Source of the DNA: Bradyrhizobium commune
GTDB taxonomy: Bacteria; Pseudomonadota; Alphaproteobacteria; Rhizobiales; Xanthobacteraceae
Direction: 5' to 3'
Assembly (NCBI RefSeq): GCF_015624505.1
Contig: NZ_CP061379.1
Coordinates: forward strand, 3,286,001-3,350,000
Length of the DNA: 64,000 bases
The notes beneath the pieces are model-generated. The model did no database searches. It was not told the DNA's origin and saw only the letters and a program-made list of their open reading frames with translations. The translations under genes were made by a program, and so were the position numbers. Shown piece by piece: positions 7,670-16,675 of this stretch; position 1 is the first letter of the stretch, and the number at the start of each line of letters is the position of its first letter.

Positions 7670-8488
7670 ATGCTGTTCGTCGAGGCCAATGGCGCAAGGA
7701 TCCCGGCGATCGGGCTCGGGACCTGGGAGCTGAGCGGACGGCCTTGCGCGCGCGTGGTCGAGCAGGCGCTGCGGCTCGGCTACCGCCATATCGACACCGC
7801 GCAGGTCTATGACAACGAGCGCGAGGTCGGCGACGGCGTGCGCGCCTCGGGTGTGCGCCGCGACGACATCTTCGTCACCACGAAGGTCTGGACCAACCAT
7901 TTCGCGCCGCACGATCTCGAGCGCTCGGTCAAGGAGAGCCTGGTGCGTTTGCGGCTTCCCGCCGTCGATCTCCTGCTGTTGCACTGGCCCAATCCACATG
8001 TGCCGCTGGCGGAGACGCTCGGCGCGCTCGCCCATGCCAAGCGCATGGGCCTGACGCGGCACATCGGCGTGTCCAACTTCACGGTGGCGTTGATCGAGCA
8101 GGCGGTTGCGCTGTCGGGCGAGCCCTTGGTCTGCAACCAGGTCGAATATCACCCTTATCTCGACCAGGCGAAGGTGAGGGCGGCCTGCGACCAGCACGGC
8201 CTTGCACTCGTCGCCTACAGCCCGATCGCCAGGGGCCGCGTCAAGGCCGACCAGACGCTCGCGGGAATCGGCCGCGCCCATCGCAAGAGCCCGGCGCAGA
8301 TCTGTCTGCGCTGGCTGGTGCAACAGAATGTGTCGGCGATTCCACGCACCTCGCGCGTCGAGCGGCTGTCGGAGAACATCGAGATCTTCGATTTCGAGCT
8401 GGCGGAGGACGAGATGGCCATGATCTCGGCGCTGGCCAATCCGAAGGGGCGCCTGACTGACTTTGGCTTCGCGCCAAAATGGGATTGA
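7670..8488 (+). CDS. Aldo/keto reductase
   Basis: The product is 272 aa, the usual size for the 2,5-diketo-gluconate reductase group. The catalytic tetrad can be placed: Asp in HIDTAQVYDNE, the Tyr of the same motif, Lys in VTTKVW and His in LLHWPN. GVSNF and the IPRTSR nucleotide-binding loop near the C-terminus indicate NADPH use. It is a cytosolic reductase of aldehydes or ketones of unknown physiological substrate. ATG 7670 follows agagagg with good spacing. It is followed 49 bp later by a TolA-like gene with no functional link evident. Confidence 0.9.
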   Translation: MLFVEANGARIPAIGLGTWELSGRPCARVVEQALRLGYRHIDTAQVYDNEREVGDGVRASGVRRDDIFVTTKVWTNHFAPHDLERSVKESLVRLRLPAVDLLLLHWPNPHVPLAETLGALAHAKRMGLTRHIGVSNFTVALIEQAVALSGEPLVCNQVEYHPYLDQAKVRAACDQHGLALVAYSPIARGRVKADQTLAGIGRAHRKSPAQICLRWLVQQNVSAIPRTSRVERLSENIEIFDFELAEDEMAMISALANPKGRLTDFGFAPKWD

Positions 8489-8537
8489 GGGGTGCCTGCG
8501 GTATGCTAGGAGCAAGCGGGCAACCCAAGATCGGGCG

Positions 8538-9560
8538 ATGGAACTGCGAAAGATCATTCGGACGGACATTGCAGCGTCGGCGATCGCGCATCTGACGCTG
8601 GTGGGGCTGATCATCCTGATCAGCGAGGTCCATCCATTCCACGCTGCGCCGCCCGAGACCGTGACGGTCGACATCGTCACGCCGGAGCAGGTCAAGGAAC
8701 AGGAGCAGAAGGCGGAGGAGGCCGCAAAGGAGAAGGCGCCGGAGCCGACCCCGACCCCTGAGCTGAGGCTGCCGAAGCTCGATTTCACCGACAAGGACAA
8801 GCCGGACGCTGCGGCAAAGCCGGCGGCCAAGGAAACCGCAAAGGAAACTGCAAAGGAAACCGCCAAGCAGAAGGCCGCATCGCAACCATCGTCAAAGGAC
8901 AAGGCCGCGGCTGAGCCGCAGCAAAAACAACCGCAGCCGGAACCCTCACAGGCCCCGAAGCAGCAGGAGGCCAACGCGCAGCCGCAGGCGCAGCAACCGC
9001 CGCAAGCGCAAGCTCCGCAGCCTCAACAACCACAACCACAGCCGCCGCAATCGCAATTGCCCCCGCAACAGCCGCCTCAGCCACAACAAGCGATGCCACA
9101 GCCGCAGGCGGCTCCGCCGCCGGTCTACCAGGCGCCCGAGCCCGACGTCACCGTCAAATACGGTGTGATGCTGGGCCTGCCGCCCGAATTGCCGGTCGAG
9201 CTCAAAGACGCGCCGAAGGATGACGGCGGCGACGCCAAGGATTCGGTCGGCGCCAAGCTGCCGCCCGAGGTCATTGCCGAGCTGCGCCGGCACCTGAGGA
9301 GCTGCGCGAAGCTGCCGGCCGGCGTCGCGCCCACCGACAATGTGCGCGTCAAGCTGCGCGCAGTGCTCGCCACCGACGGCACGCTGGCGCGCCCGCCGAT
9401 CCTGATCGAGGCTCCGCCATCCACGAAGGGCGTGGCCATCGTGAAGTCCGCGATGAGCGCGATGGAGGCCTGCCAGCCCTACAAGATGTTGCCGCCCGAC
9501 AAATACGGGGAGTGGAAGGTGATGGACCTGTCGTTCACCCCGCAGGATTTTGGCGGGTAG
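8538..9560 (+). CDS. TolA/TonB-like cell-envelope protein with Pro/Gln-rich linker
   Basis: The product is 340 aa. A single N-terminal membrane anchor (about 12-33, AIAHLTLVGLIILIS) is followed by a Lys/Glu/Ala-rich helix. A long Pro-Gln-Ala low-complexity stretch covers about 130-205, and a folded C-terminal domain with two cysteines (SCAKL, EACQPY) covers about 240-340. This is the architecture of TolA/TonB-type proteins that span the periplasm and transmit the proton-motive force. No TolQR or ExbBD genes are nearby. ATG 8538 is chosen because it places the anchor at the N-terminus. Confidence 0.7.
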   Translation: MELRKIIRTDIAASAIAHLTLVGLIILISEVHPFHAAPPETVTVDIVTPEQVKEQEQKAEEAAKEKAPEPTPTPELRLPKLDFTDKDKPDAAAKPAAKETAKETAKETAKQKAASQPSSKDKAAAEPQQKQPQPEPSQAPKQQEANAQPQAQQPPQAQAPQPQQPQPQPPQSQLPPQQPPQPQQAMPQPQAAPPPVYQAPEPDVTVKYGVMLGLPPELPVELKDAPKDDGGDAKDSVGAKLPPEVIAELRRHLRSCAKLPAGVAPTDNVRVKLRAVLATDGTLARPPILIEAPPSTKGVAIVKSAMSAMEACQPYKMLPPDKYGEWKVMDLSFTPQDFGG

Positions 9561-9570
9561 TAGGTGGCTG

Positions 9571-11160
9571 CTATCGCAGCTCAAATCCACGAACCGGTGC
9601 GAGACAGTCCGCACAATATTCCACCTGCACCGCGCCGTTGCCCGTGCAGGGCTGACCCACGGCCATCAGGAAGCGCATGGGCTTGGCAATGAAGAAGCTG
9701 GATGACTCCACCCGGCAAAAGTCCCGCGACTTCAGTTCGTGCGTGAGCGCGTCGAGCCGCATGAAGTGGCGGGAGGTGTCGGTGTAGCCGGCATAGTCGA
9801 ACAGCTCGAACGGCGGCCTGTCCTCGTCGCGAAAGGCCTCGCGGATCGTCGTGACTTGCGCGTGGACGAAGCCGGCGAGCAGCAGCGCTATCGCTGGTAT
9901 CTTCCAGCTTGCGCGAAGGCCGTCGATCGCGAGCGCGATCGACACGAAGAACAGGAACTGCGGGATAATGTAGTAGCGATCGGCGACGCTGGCGATCGAC
10001 AGCCGCAGCGCCGGGAAATAGGCGATCGTCCACAGGCAGACCAGCGGCAGCAGCAGCTGCGCCGGCTCGCTGGGCCTGGCGCGGAAGCATTGGAGCGCGG
10101 CCGCGGCAAACAAGGCGAGCAGCAGCACCATCCGCAGGTGCAGCGCGATCATCTCGATTGGGCCGGGCAAATAAGAGACGACCCGCTCGAGCAGGATCAT
10201 CCCCGACACCGTGCCGAAGAAGCTGACATCGCCGATCGGCGACGCCGCCAGCGCGAGCGCCACGACACCGAAGAGCGCGATATTTGCGAACCACGCGACA
10301 CGCCGATCGGCCAAGGCTTTCATGATGTGCGAAAGAAGCCGGCCTTCGAGACGAACATAGACATGGGTCGCGAGCGCGATCACGCCGAGGCCGGCAAGCA
10401 TTGCCGGCAAGGCGTGAGACGCAAAGCCGCCATCGCCGACAAAACGCCGTCCGCATAGGATAAGCTGAACCGCAAGGTTCAGTTGCCCGATCAGCAGCAG
10501 CCTTGCGCTGCTTTCGCCGGGCCATTTGAGCGCGACGAGGAGCGTGGCCGCGGCAAAGGACAGCGCCGCGGCGACGAAGATGGCGTGGCTCCAGCAGCCC
10601 AGCGAAAAGGCGAGCAGTAGAAGGAAAAGCCAGCGATGAGAGCGTCGGTCTGGTTGCAGCAGGTGCGGAAGGGCCAACAGCACCAGCGCGAGCAGGAGGT
10701 TCTGGAGTGCGTTCACCTCCCAGGCGACCCGGCTGTAGAACAGGAACAGCAGCGAGGATCCCATCGCCAGCGCGAAGTAGAGCGCGGCCGCGCCTCTCTT
10801 GCGGAGAGCCTGGGCTGTCGCACCGAGGGCCAGACCGTTCAGAATGGCGCCCGCCAGCCGCAGGCTGCCCGTGCCAGCCGGGACCATCGCAAAGACCAGG
10901 CTCACGATTTCAGGGAATAGCGAGCCGGTGTAGCCGTTCATGCCGCGAAGCGTGAACATGCCGCGGGCCTGCTGCTCGAGCGCGCGCAGCCCGACCCAGG
11001 CTTCGTCGCCGTGCAACCCGGGAAATGAATCGAGCCGCACCAGCAGGCCGGCCGCGACCATCGCCGTGATCGATCCCAGCAGCGCGGCGTAAGCGATGTC
11101 GCGCGACTGTTTCGGCTTGATTGCAGTGTGTGCCGATGCCGGCCGAAGATCAGGATGCAT
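9571..11160 (-). CDS. GT-C-type membrane glycosyltransferase or related membrane protein
   Basis: The product is about 529 aa from ATG 11160; a GTG start at 11214 would add 18 residues. It has about ten or more hydrophobic segments. The first periplasmic loop carries FPGLHGDEAWVG, matching the acidic catalytic motif of ArnT/PMT-like (GT39) glycosyltransferases. These use polyprenyl-phosphate sugars to modify envelope glycans or lipids on the periplasmic side. The C-terminal 80 residues are soluble and contain two Cys pairs (FCRVES, PCTGNG, YCADCLAP). Family assignment is moderate and the acceptor unknown. It ends 10 bp from the convergent TolA-like gene. Confidence 0.65.
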   Translation of the reverse strand: MHPDLRPASAHTAIKPKQSRDIAYAALLGSITAMVAAGLLVRLDSFPGLHGDEAWVGLRALEQQARGMFTLRGMNGYTGSLFPEIVSLVFAMVPAGTGSLRLAGAILNGLALGATAQALRKRGAAALYFALAMGSSLLFLFYSRVAWEVNALQNLLLALVLLALPHLLQPDRRSHRWLFLLLLAFSLGCWSHAIFVAAALSFAAATLLVALKWPGESSARLLLIGQLNLAVQLILCGRRFVGDGGFASHALPAMLAGLGVIALATHVYVRLEGRLLSHIMKALADRRVAWFANIALFGVVALALAASPIGDVSFFGTVSGMILLERVVSYLPGPIEMIALHLRMVLLLALFAAAALQCFRARPSEPAQLLLPLVCLWTIAYFPALRLSIASVADRYYIIPQFLFFVSIALAIDGLRASWKIPAIALLLAGFVHAQVTTIREAFRDEDRPPFELFDYAGYTDTSRHFMRLDALTHELKSRDFCRVESSSFFIAKPMRFLMAVGQPCTGNGAVQVEYCADCLAPVRGFELR

Positions 11161-11273
11161 TGCGCCCGGCTGCCGCTGAATTCGCGCCGGCACGAATATG
11201 TGGGAAAAGATCACACGTCAATAGTTGCGGGCATGTGGGGCGGGTCGAGCGAGGCGCGGCCGATCCCGCCGGC

Positions 11274-11520
11274 TAAAGCGCGATGCGATTAGGTTCGACC
11301 GGCTGCCCCGGGGTCACCTCTCCCCAGCGGGGAGAGGTCGAATTGCTCCTGGCGATGCGGAGCATCTTCCAGAGCAATCCGGGTGAGGGGCCGCGGCACC
11401 CAGTGACACCGTAACCCCTCACCCGGATCGCATCTTTCGATGCGATCCGACCTCTCCCTACGGGAGAGGTGTTCGGAGTTCGCGGCTCGCATCGTTTCAA
11501 TCAAATTTCATCGCGCTTTA
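11274..11520. repeat. MITE-like palindromic element with 12-bp terminal inverted repeats
   Basis: The ends taaagcgcgatg (11274-11285) and catcgcgcttta (11509-11520) are perfect inverted repeats. Inside are a second perfect pair, gggtgagggg (11381-11390) and cccctcaccc (11415-11424), and two GC-rich hairpins of the ctctcccc..ggggagag type (around 11319-11340 and 11451-11470). No ORF of note is present. The right end supplies the TAA stop of the adjacent hydrolase gene. I recall gagaggt/gggtgagggg palindromes as frequent extragenic repeats in Bradyrhizobium and other alphaproteobacteria. Confidence 0.7.
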
Positions 11521-12384
11521 GGCGCCGTGGTTCGCAAGCCAGGTGAAGGCGGCCAGAATTCCCGGCAGTTGCAGATCATGGCGAAGCTTGCCGGAGGCCG
11601 GCAGCAGGCGATGGTCCACCGCGACGCCGGCGCGCCGCAGGGCCTCGACATAGGCGGTCTGGACCGACGCCGACACGCGCTGGTCCTGCGGGTCGGTCAG
11701 CACGATGATCTGTTGCGGTGGATGGCGCGCCACATCAGTGACATGGTCGATCGGGTCGAGGAAATCGCTGTGGCCCGTGATGTCGGCGGTCCAGCCGTTC
11801 TCGCGATTGCGCTGCGCGACCGCGGTATTCCCCGAGGTGATCACCGCGCAGCCGATATCGTCGCGGCGCGCGATCAGCGCCGCCACGAGATGGCCGCCGC
11901 CGGATTGGCCGACCAGATTGAGACGACGCCAGCCAAAATGCGCCTTGAGCCGGCTGAGCGCCGCATCCACCAGCGCGACCTCGCGCGGCCGCCGCCGGTC
12001 GAGATGGCGACCTGACGAGCCCAGAATCCCGGGACGCGCCAGATGGACGTAGGGGCGACGGAAGTTGGCGCTCAGCTGTTCTGCCAGCGCCTGCACGTCG
12101 TAGGCCGTCGCTGCGACGTACCATTCGTTGGCGACGACCGTGCCGTCGCGCTTCTCCACGGCATCCCCGCGCAGAAAGACGACAGGGTCGGCCGGTGCCC
12201 CCCGAGGCGCAGCACCATAAAAGGCGAGAACATCGCGCTTGCCGTCGACCTCGACCAGCACGCGTCCCGGACCGTCACCGTCCGATGCAGAGCATTCGAC
12301 GCCACGAACCACGTCGTCGCCGGAGAAGGGCGTGGTTGCCAGGTCCGCAATGTCCGAAAAGCTGATCACGACCTCAGTTTGCAC
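11518..12384 (-). CDS. Alpha/beta hydrolase (esterase/peptidase-like)
   Basis: The product is 288 aa from a GTG start. The nucleophile elbow GQSGGG (Ser in LVGQSGGGHL, about residue 165) fits the GxSxG pattern. A candidate Asp lies in VLTDPQDQRV and a candidate His in KLRHDLQLPG near the C-terminus, giving a plausible triad. There is no signal peptide, so it should be cytosolic. Substrate unknown. Its stop codon is contributed by the terminal repeat of the palindromic element at 11274-11520, so the last residues may differ from relatives. Confidence 0.75.
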   Translation of the reverse strand: MQTEVVISFSDIADLATTPFSGDDVVRGVECSASDGDGPGRVLVEVDGKRDVLAFYGAAPRGAPADPVVFLRGDAVEKRDGTVVANEWYVAATAYDVQALAEQLSANFRRPYVHLARPGILGSSGRHLDRRRPREVALVDAALSRLKAHFGWRRLNLVGQSGGGHLVAALIARRDDIGCAVITSGNTAVAQRNRENGWTADITGHSDFLDPIDHVTDVARHPPQQIIVLTDPQDQRVSASVQTAYVEALRRAGVAVDHRLLPASGKLRHDLQLPGILAAFTWLANHGA

Positions 12385-12410
12385 CCGATCTCCCGCTCAA
12401 TGTCAAGTAA

Positions 12411-13165
12411 GGCGCCCCGACGGGCAAAACACTTGTGAGACTGTCAAGCGGCCAGCCCAAAAATATTCCACTTTACCGAAATTCGGAAATATCGTATGTG
12501 TCGTCCATCCCGGCTCGACCTTGAGGGGCGATCGTACGTCGTCACGTTTTGCGAGCCGGGTTGCGGTGGACGCGGCAGCGTCGGCACGAAAAGGTGCGGG
12601 CAGGGCGGGTAGTCCCTGTGAGCCCGAAACCGCGTGCGGATGAGCGGCGCTGAAAGTTCGTCTCGCCAACATTCTTGCGGCGCGTGTGCACACTGCCGGA
12701 AGACCCTGTGGCAACGGACGAACGCGCGTACGGCAAAACCGTGTGGTCCTGGCCGTCGTTGCTACGGTCAAGCCTGTCGCGGAGGCGCAAGCGAGCCCAA
12801 CCGGGTGGACTGCGCCGCCAATTCGCGGGGCGAGGGAGGCCAGAAGGAAAGTTCGGCTCCCGGGAGAGCACGGCATAAGCCGTCAACCCACTGCGCAGGG
12901 AAGGCCGAGTGTATCGGCTACACCTGTATGCTGCTGTGCGGTTCTTCCTGCGCTACACCTCGCGCAGCGGACCGCGGGTGCCGGCCGGCACCCGGCCTTC
13001 CCTGCGCCCTCTTGGATCAGAGGGTGGAGAGACGAAGCAAAGCTCGGGCGAAATGCGCCGCGAGAATGCGAAGGCGTGTCTACGGTTTGAAATGCGAATG
13101 GGAGAAAGGCGATGTCGCCTCTCGCTCCGTCATTGCGGCCCGCGCTTGTGCATCCCCTCATCGCC
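12411..13165. repeat. Long non-coding dispersed repeat (Bradyrhizobium-type) with large inverted repeat
   Basis: About 750 bp without a credible gene. A perfect 15-bp inverted repeat, gcgcagggaaggccg (12893-12907) and cggccttccctgcgc (12993-13007), encloses the 18-bp perfect palindrome gggtgccggccggcaccc (12976-12993, sharing one base). The left end has gacgggcaaaacac (12419-12432), resembling the gtcgggcaaaacag motif of two short elements at 33.0 and 57.3 kb. Frames on both strands give low-complexity Arg/Ala/Ser proteins that I recall being annotated repeatedly as hypothetical ORFs in Bradyrhizobium, which fits a multicopy repeat. The exact borders are estimated. Confidence 0.6.
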
Positions 13166-13852
13166 CGCCACCACCTCCGGCGCCATCGCAGCCCACGCGC
13201 TGGACGCGAATTGCCTTCGCCAGGTCACGATCACCACTGCGGCCGTGGTCACGAACAGCACCCACGGGCTGACGAACCAGCCGAGATAGCCGAGCGCGAA
13301 GAAGAAGGCGCGCTGGCCGCGGTTGAAGTGGCGGCCGGCGGATTCGAACACGCGCGTGGTGCGAATGACATGGGCCTCGGCCTGCGGCGTGTCGCGCTGA
13401 GAGGCCGGCGGCATGCCGCCGTAGAGGATCGCGACATAGTTGAACAAGCGATAGGCCCAGGCGAACTTGAAGAAGGCATAGACGCAGATCAGCACCAGGC
13501 CGACGCATTTCAGCTCCCACATCGCGGGCGAGGTGCTGAGGTCGATCGGCAGCTTGCCCAGAATCGTGATGGCGTCGTTGGTGGCGTGCAGCAGCGCCAG
13601 CGCGCCGCCGAGCGCGAACAGGCTGGTGGAGGCAAAGAAGGCGGTGCCGTTCTGGAGCGAGGCCATGATCTGCATGTCGACCATGCGCGCTTCGCGGTCG
13701 AGCAGGCGGCGGACCCAGACCTCGCGATAGCGGTTCATGCGCGCGGACAGGCTGTTGCGGCCATAGGCCGAGTGCTCGAGCGTAGCGGCATAGACCAGCC
13801 ATTCGATGATGAAGAAGCCGACTGCGGTGATGTCGACCCAATGCCTGCTCAT
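13130..13852 (-). CDS. DUF599 family membrane protein
   Basis: The product is 240 aa from ATG 13852, which is preceded by gaggag at ideal spacing. It has four to five hydrophobic helices (about 8-25, 65-85, 110-130, 190-225). The segment HSAYGRNSLSARMNRYREVWVRRLLDRE after the first helix and FNYVAILYG.MP in the middle fit DUF599, a widespread inner-membrane family of unknown function. Its 3' end runs into the right edge of the repeat region, where the last residues (EGMHKRGPQ) may be repeat-derived. Confidence 0.8.
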   Translation of the reverse strand: MSRHWVDITAVGFFIIEWLVYAATLEHSAYGRNSLSARMNRYREVWVRRLLDREARMVDMQIMASLQNGTAFFASTSLFALGGALALLHATNDAITILGKLPIDLSTSPAMWELKCVGLVLICVYAFFKFAWAYRLFNYVAILYGGMPPASQRDTPQAEAHVIRTTRVFESAGRHFNRGQRAFFFALGYLGWFVSPWVLFVTTAAVVIVTWRRQFASSAWAAMAPEVVAGDEGMHKRGPQ

Positions 13853-13973
13853 AGATCTCTCCTCGGGGATCGGAACGATTGCCACGCATACCCCTGCGCG
13901 GCAACGATTGATTGGCGGCAGGCGATGGCGCTAAAAGCAGCCGTATCCAAAGGACTCGGGAAGGACCGGTGAC

Positions 13974-14636
13974 ATGGCAGCGCTCAAGCTTGCGATCGGC
14001 AACAAGAACTATTCGTCGTGGTCGATGCGGCCCTGGCTCGCGCTCCGCGCCAACGACATTCCGTTCGCGGAGACTGTGATCCCGCTCTACACCGACAATC
14101 CCGCGGACAAGCAACAGATCCTGGATTTCAGCCGTGCCGGCAAGGTGCCGGTGCTGGTCGACGGCGATATCACGGTGTGGGATTCGCTCGCCATCATCGA
14201 ATACATCGCCGAGCGTTATCCGGACAAGAAGCTGTGGCCCGACGATGTCGCCGCGCGCGCGCATGCCCGTTCGGTGTGCGCCGAGATGCATTCCGGCTTC
14301 GTGGCGCTGCGCAGCGAATGCGGCATGAACCTGCATCGGCCGATCCGCGCCGTGACACTGTCGGCGGATGCCAAGGCCAACATCGCCCGCATCCAGGAGA
14401 TCTGGCGCGAATGCCGCGTGCGCTACGGCTCAGGCGGGCCGTTCCTGTTCGGCCGCTTCGGCGCAGCGGACGCGATGTTCGCACCGGTGGTGCACCGCTT
14501 CCGCACCTACGCAATCGAGGTCGAGCCGGAGGCCAAGACCTATATGGAGACGATGATGGCGCTGCCGGCCTTCCAGGAATGGACCCGCGACGGGATCGCC
14601 GAAACGCTTGTCATCGAAAAGTTCGAGAACGTGTAA
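13974..14636 (+). CDS. Glutathione S-transferase family protein
   Basis: The product is 220 aa. The N-terminal thioredoxin-like domain (1-80) begins LAIGNKNYSSWSMRPWLALR, with the Ser-rich active-site loop, and carries the glutathione-binding V.P.L.DG....DSLAI.EYIAE signature. The helical C-terminal domain covers about 90-220 and is followed directly by YidB. This type probably conjugates or reduces small electrophiles in the cytosol. The substrate is unknown. ATG 13974 follows aaggaccggtgac. Confidence 0.88.
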   Translation: MAALKLAIGNKNYSSWSMRPWLALRANDIPFAETVIPLYTDNPADKQQILDFSRAGKVPVLVDGDITVWDSLAIIEYIAERYPDKKLWPDDVAARAHARSVCAEMHSGFVALRSECGMNLHRPIRAVTLSADAKANIARIQEIWRECRVRYGSGGPFLFGRFGAADAMFAPVVHRFRTYAIEVEPEAKTYMETMMALPAFQEWTRDGIAETLVIEKFENV

Positions 14637-14723
14637 TCGCGAATTTGATCGGGCGCCGCTTGACGGCATGGCGGCTCGCGGCGCTCAATCGCAGGGAACA
14701 ACGGTTAAGGAGAGGGGACGGTC

Positions 14724-15092
14724 ATGGGAATTCTGGACTCGCTGGAGAACAACCCCGCCTTGCGAAGCGCGCTCGGCCAGCTTGGCGCTGCGGTGCTGCC
14801 GGCCGTGCTGAGCGAGGTGATGGGCAGCAACAACCAGGGCGGCTTGGGGGCGATCGTCGCCAAGCTCGAGCAGGCGGGTTTTGGCGATCAGGTCAAATCC
14901 TGGCTCGGCAACGGCCAGAACCTGCCGATCTCGGCCGACCAGCTCCGCGCCGTGCTCGGCAGCGACACCGTCCGCCAGCTCGCGGCCCGCTACAATATCC
15001 CGGTCGACCAGCTGGGCGAGATTCTGGCCCAGGAACTGCCCAAGGCGGTGGACCAGGCGAGCCCTCAGGGGCGTCTGCCGCATGGCGCATAA
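14724..15092 (+). CDS. YidB-like / DUF937 family protein
   Basis: The product is 122 aa and begins MGILDSLENNP. The order LAAVLPAVL...GGLGAIVAKLEQAGFGDQV.SWLG.G.N.PIS..QL...LGSD.V..LA...G is characteristic of the YidB/DUF937 family, a small all-helical cytosolic protein of unknown function. ATG 14724 follows aaggagagggg, a strong ribosome-binding site. The gene lies 87 bp downstream of the GST gene and could be cotranscribed with it. Confidence 0.85.
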   Translation: MGILDSLENNPALRSALGQLGAAVLPAVLSEVMGSNNQGGLGAIVAKLEQAGFGDQVKSWLGNGQNLPISADQLRAVLGSDTVRQLAARYNIPVDQLGEILAQELPKAVDQASPQGRLPHGA

Positions 15093-15279
15093 GGCCTGGT
15101 TCCAGCGGTATTCAAGGCTGGCCCAGTTCCCATTATCGTCCTGAAAAGACTTCAAAATTCGGGCGTTTGCCATGCGCGCATGACGCTGGCCAAAATCGTC
15201 GCATGCATGCTATACAGCGACTGGGTTTCCGGCCGGCCATCGCAGTGGGACCATGTGCGAGGCAGGCGTTGTTTGAGTG

Positions 15280-15483
15280 ATGGAGAGGGTGTTGAAGCAC
15301 AAATTCCCGATTGGAACGCGCGTATTGTTCACTGCCAGCAACGTCGCGCGCCCGGCTGCCAGCGGCTCGTATGAGATCATCCGCCTGCTGCCGACGGAAG
15401 GCGACGACTGCCAGTACCGGATCAAGAGCTCGACCGAAGCCTTCGAACGCGTCGCCAAGGAAAGCCAGCTCGCACTCTCGTAG
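15280..15483 (+). CDS. Small hypothetical protein (67 aa)
   Basis: The product is a compact beta-rich protein (FPIGTRVLFTASNVARPAASG..EIIRLLP.EGDDCQYRIKSSTEAFERVA). The pattern GTRV....N.....G.YEI.R.LP...D..QYRIKS..E..ERVA resembles a short SH3-like fold seen as a conserved hypothetical in rhizobia. ATG 15280 is preferred to the GTG just before it. Function unknown. Confidence 0.7.
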   Translation: MERVLKHKFPIGTRVLFTASNVARPAASGSYEIIRLLPTEGDDCQYRIKSSTEAFERVAKESQLALS

Positions 15484-15640
15484 CGTGCTGACGGCACCGC
15501 GCATTGACATTGCGGCCGAATTTGCTCCGCCCGCCGTCAAAAGGCCCGCTTCACCTTCACAAGGTGCACCGGGGGCAGTTGCCGATTAGCGGTGCTCGCT
15601 TTGACCATTCGCTCTTTGCTCGCGTGAGGGGACATCGCGC

Positions 15641-16633
15641 ATGAACTGGGCATGGGCCACGTCGCTCGACCAAATCTGGCGCTCGCCGGCCTTCCCGATG
15701 TGGATGACGCTGGCGGCAGCCGGCTTCTTCGGCCTGATCATGCTGATCACGCTGCTGCGCGCCGAGAAATCGGTCGCCAACGGCGCGCTCACCGTCATCA
15801 CGCTGCTCGCCATCGGCATCGCGGTCGCCGCCACCATGCGCGTCTATGGACCGGCGGGGCGGACCGCGCCGAGCGAAGCGCGCGCGCAGGCGGTCGCAAC
15901 CGCCAACTTGCCGGCGCTGTCCTGCCTCGACGATCTCGCCGGCGATGCCGTGCTGGTCGGCTGCGAGAAGGCGCTGTTCGGCTCGCCTGATGCCGCCGCT
16001 GCGGCCGTCTCCTACACCGCGGCCCGGATCGACCGACTCACCGCGCTTGGTGATGCCGCGACCGCCGAGAAGAGCCTGACGCCGGACATGAAGGTGCTGC
16101 GCAAGGCGCTGGAGCATGATCGCTACGGCCTTGTCGCGCAGGTGCTGATCGCACGCGACGGCTGCACCCAGTTCGACTGCGCCGCGTTCCGCTCGCTGAC
16201 CGATCAGCAGCAGGTCGCCGCCAACATGGACGCCCATCTCTACGACATGCTGGTCGCGCGCTATGCGCCGAGCTGGAACGCGCCGGCAACCGCGCCGGCG
16301 ATGCCGCCGTCAGGCGCGCTCGCCGCGCTGCCGCCGACGATGCCGACCGGCAAGCCGACCAATGCCGACTTCCCCAGCGCCGCGTCAACGCCGCCGGTGA
16401 GCATCATGACTCCGGAGCCGCCGGCGGCCGCGACACGTCAGGCGCCCGCCGCTAACGCCGCAGCGGCGCCAGCGCCGCGCGCGCCGGCGGCGACCTCCGC
16501 TCAGGCCGCCGCGCCTGCGGCACCGGCCGCGAAGAAACAGCCCGCGCCGAAGGCCGCGCGTGCGCCGGCCGCGGCTCCGGTTCCGCTGGCGCCGCCGCCG
16601 GGCTCGGCTCCCGCGGCTGCGGATAACGACTAG
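15641..16633 (+). CDS. Hypothetical membrane protein with Ala/Pro-rich C-terminus (330 aa)
   Basis: Two adjacent membrane helices (about 20-40 and 47-67) are followed by a soluble domain (about 75-210) with paired cysteines (LSCLDDL, VGCEKALFG, DGCTQFDCAAF) that could form disulfides in the periplasm. From about 205 onward the chain is an Ala/Pro-rich, disordered tail. The GCEKALF motif is often seen in rhizobial hypothetical membrane proteins. Function unknown. It lies 43 bp upstream of the DUF1489 gene and may be cotranscribed with it. Confidence 0.7.
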   Translation: MNWAWATSLDQIWRSPAFPMWMTLAAAGFFGLIMLITLLRAEKSVANGALTVITLLAIGIAVAATMRVYGPAGRTAPSEARAQAVATANLPALSCLDDLAGDAVLVGCEKALFGSPDAAAAAVSYTAARIDRLTALGDAATAEKSLTPDMKVLRKALEHDRYGLVAQVLIARDGCTQFDCAAFRSLTDQQQVAANMDAHLYDMLVARYAPSWNAPATAPAMPPSGALAALPPTMPTGKPTNADFPSAASTPPVSIMTPEPPAAATRQAPAANAAAAPAPRAPAATSAQAAAPAAPAAKKQPAPKAARAPAAAPVPLAPPPGSAPAAADND

Positions 16634-16675
16634 ATCGGCATTCCAAATCCGCGGCCGGCCCGCTAATGCTGGGCC

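Noticed and set aside
12403..12876. 157-codon minus-strand frame inside the long repeat
   Set aside because: Ser/Arg/Thr-rich with no family; the same frames recur in what I recall as repeated annotations of this non-coding element, so I treat it as spurious.
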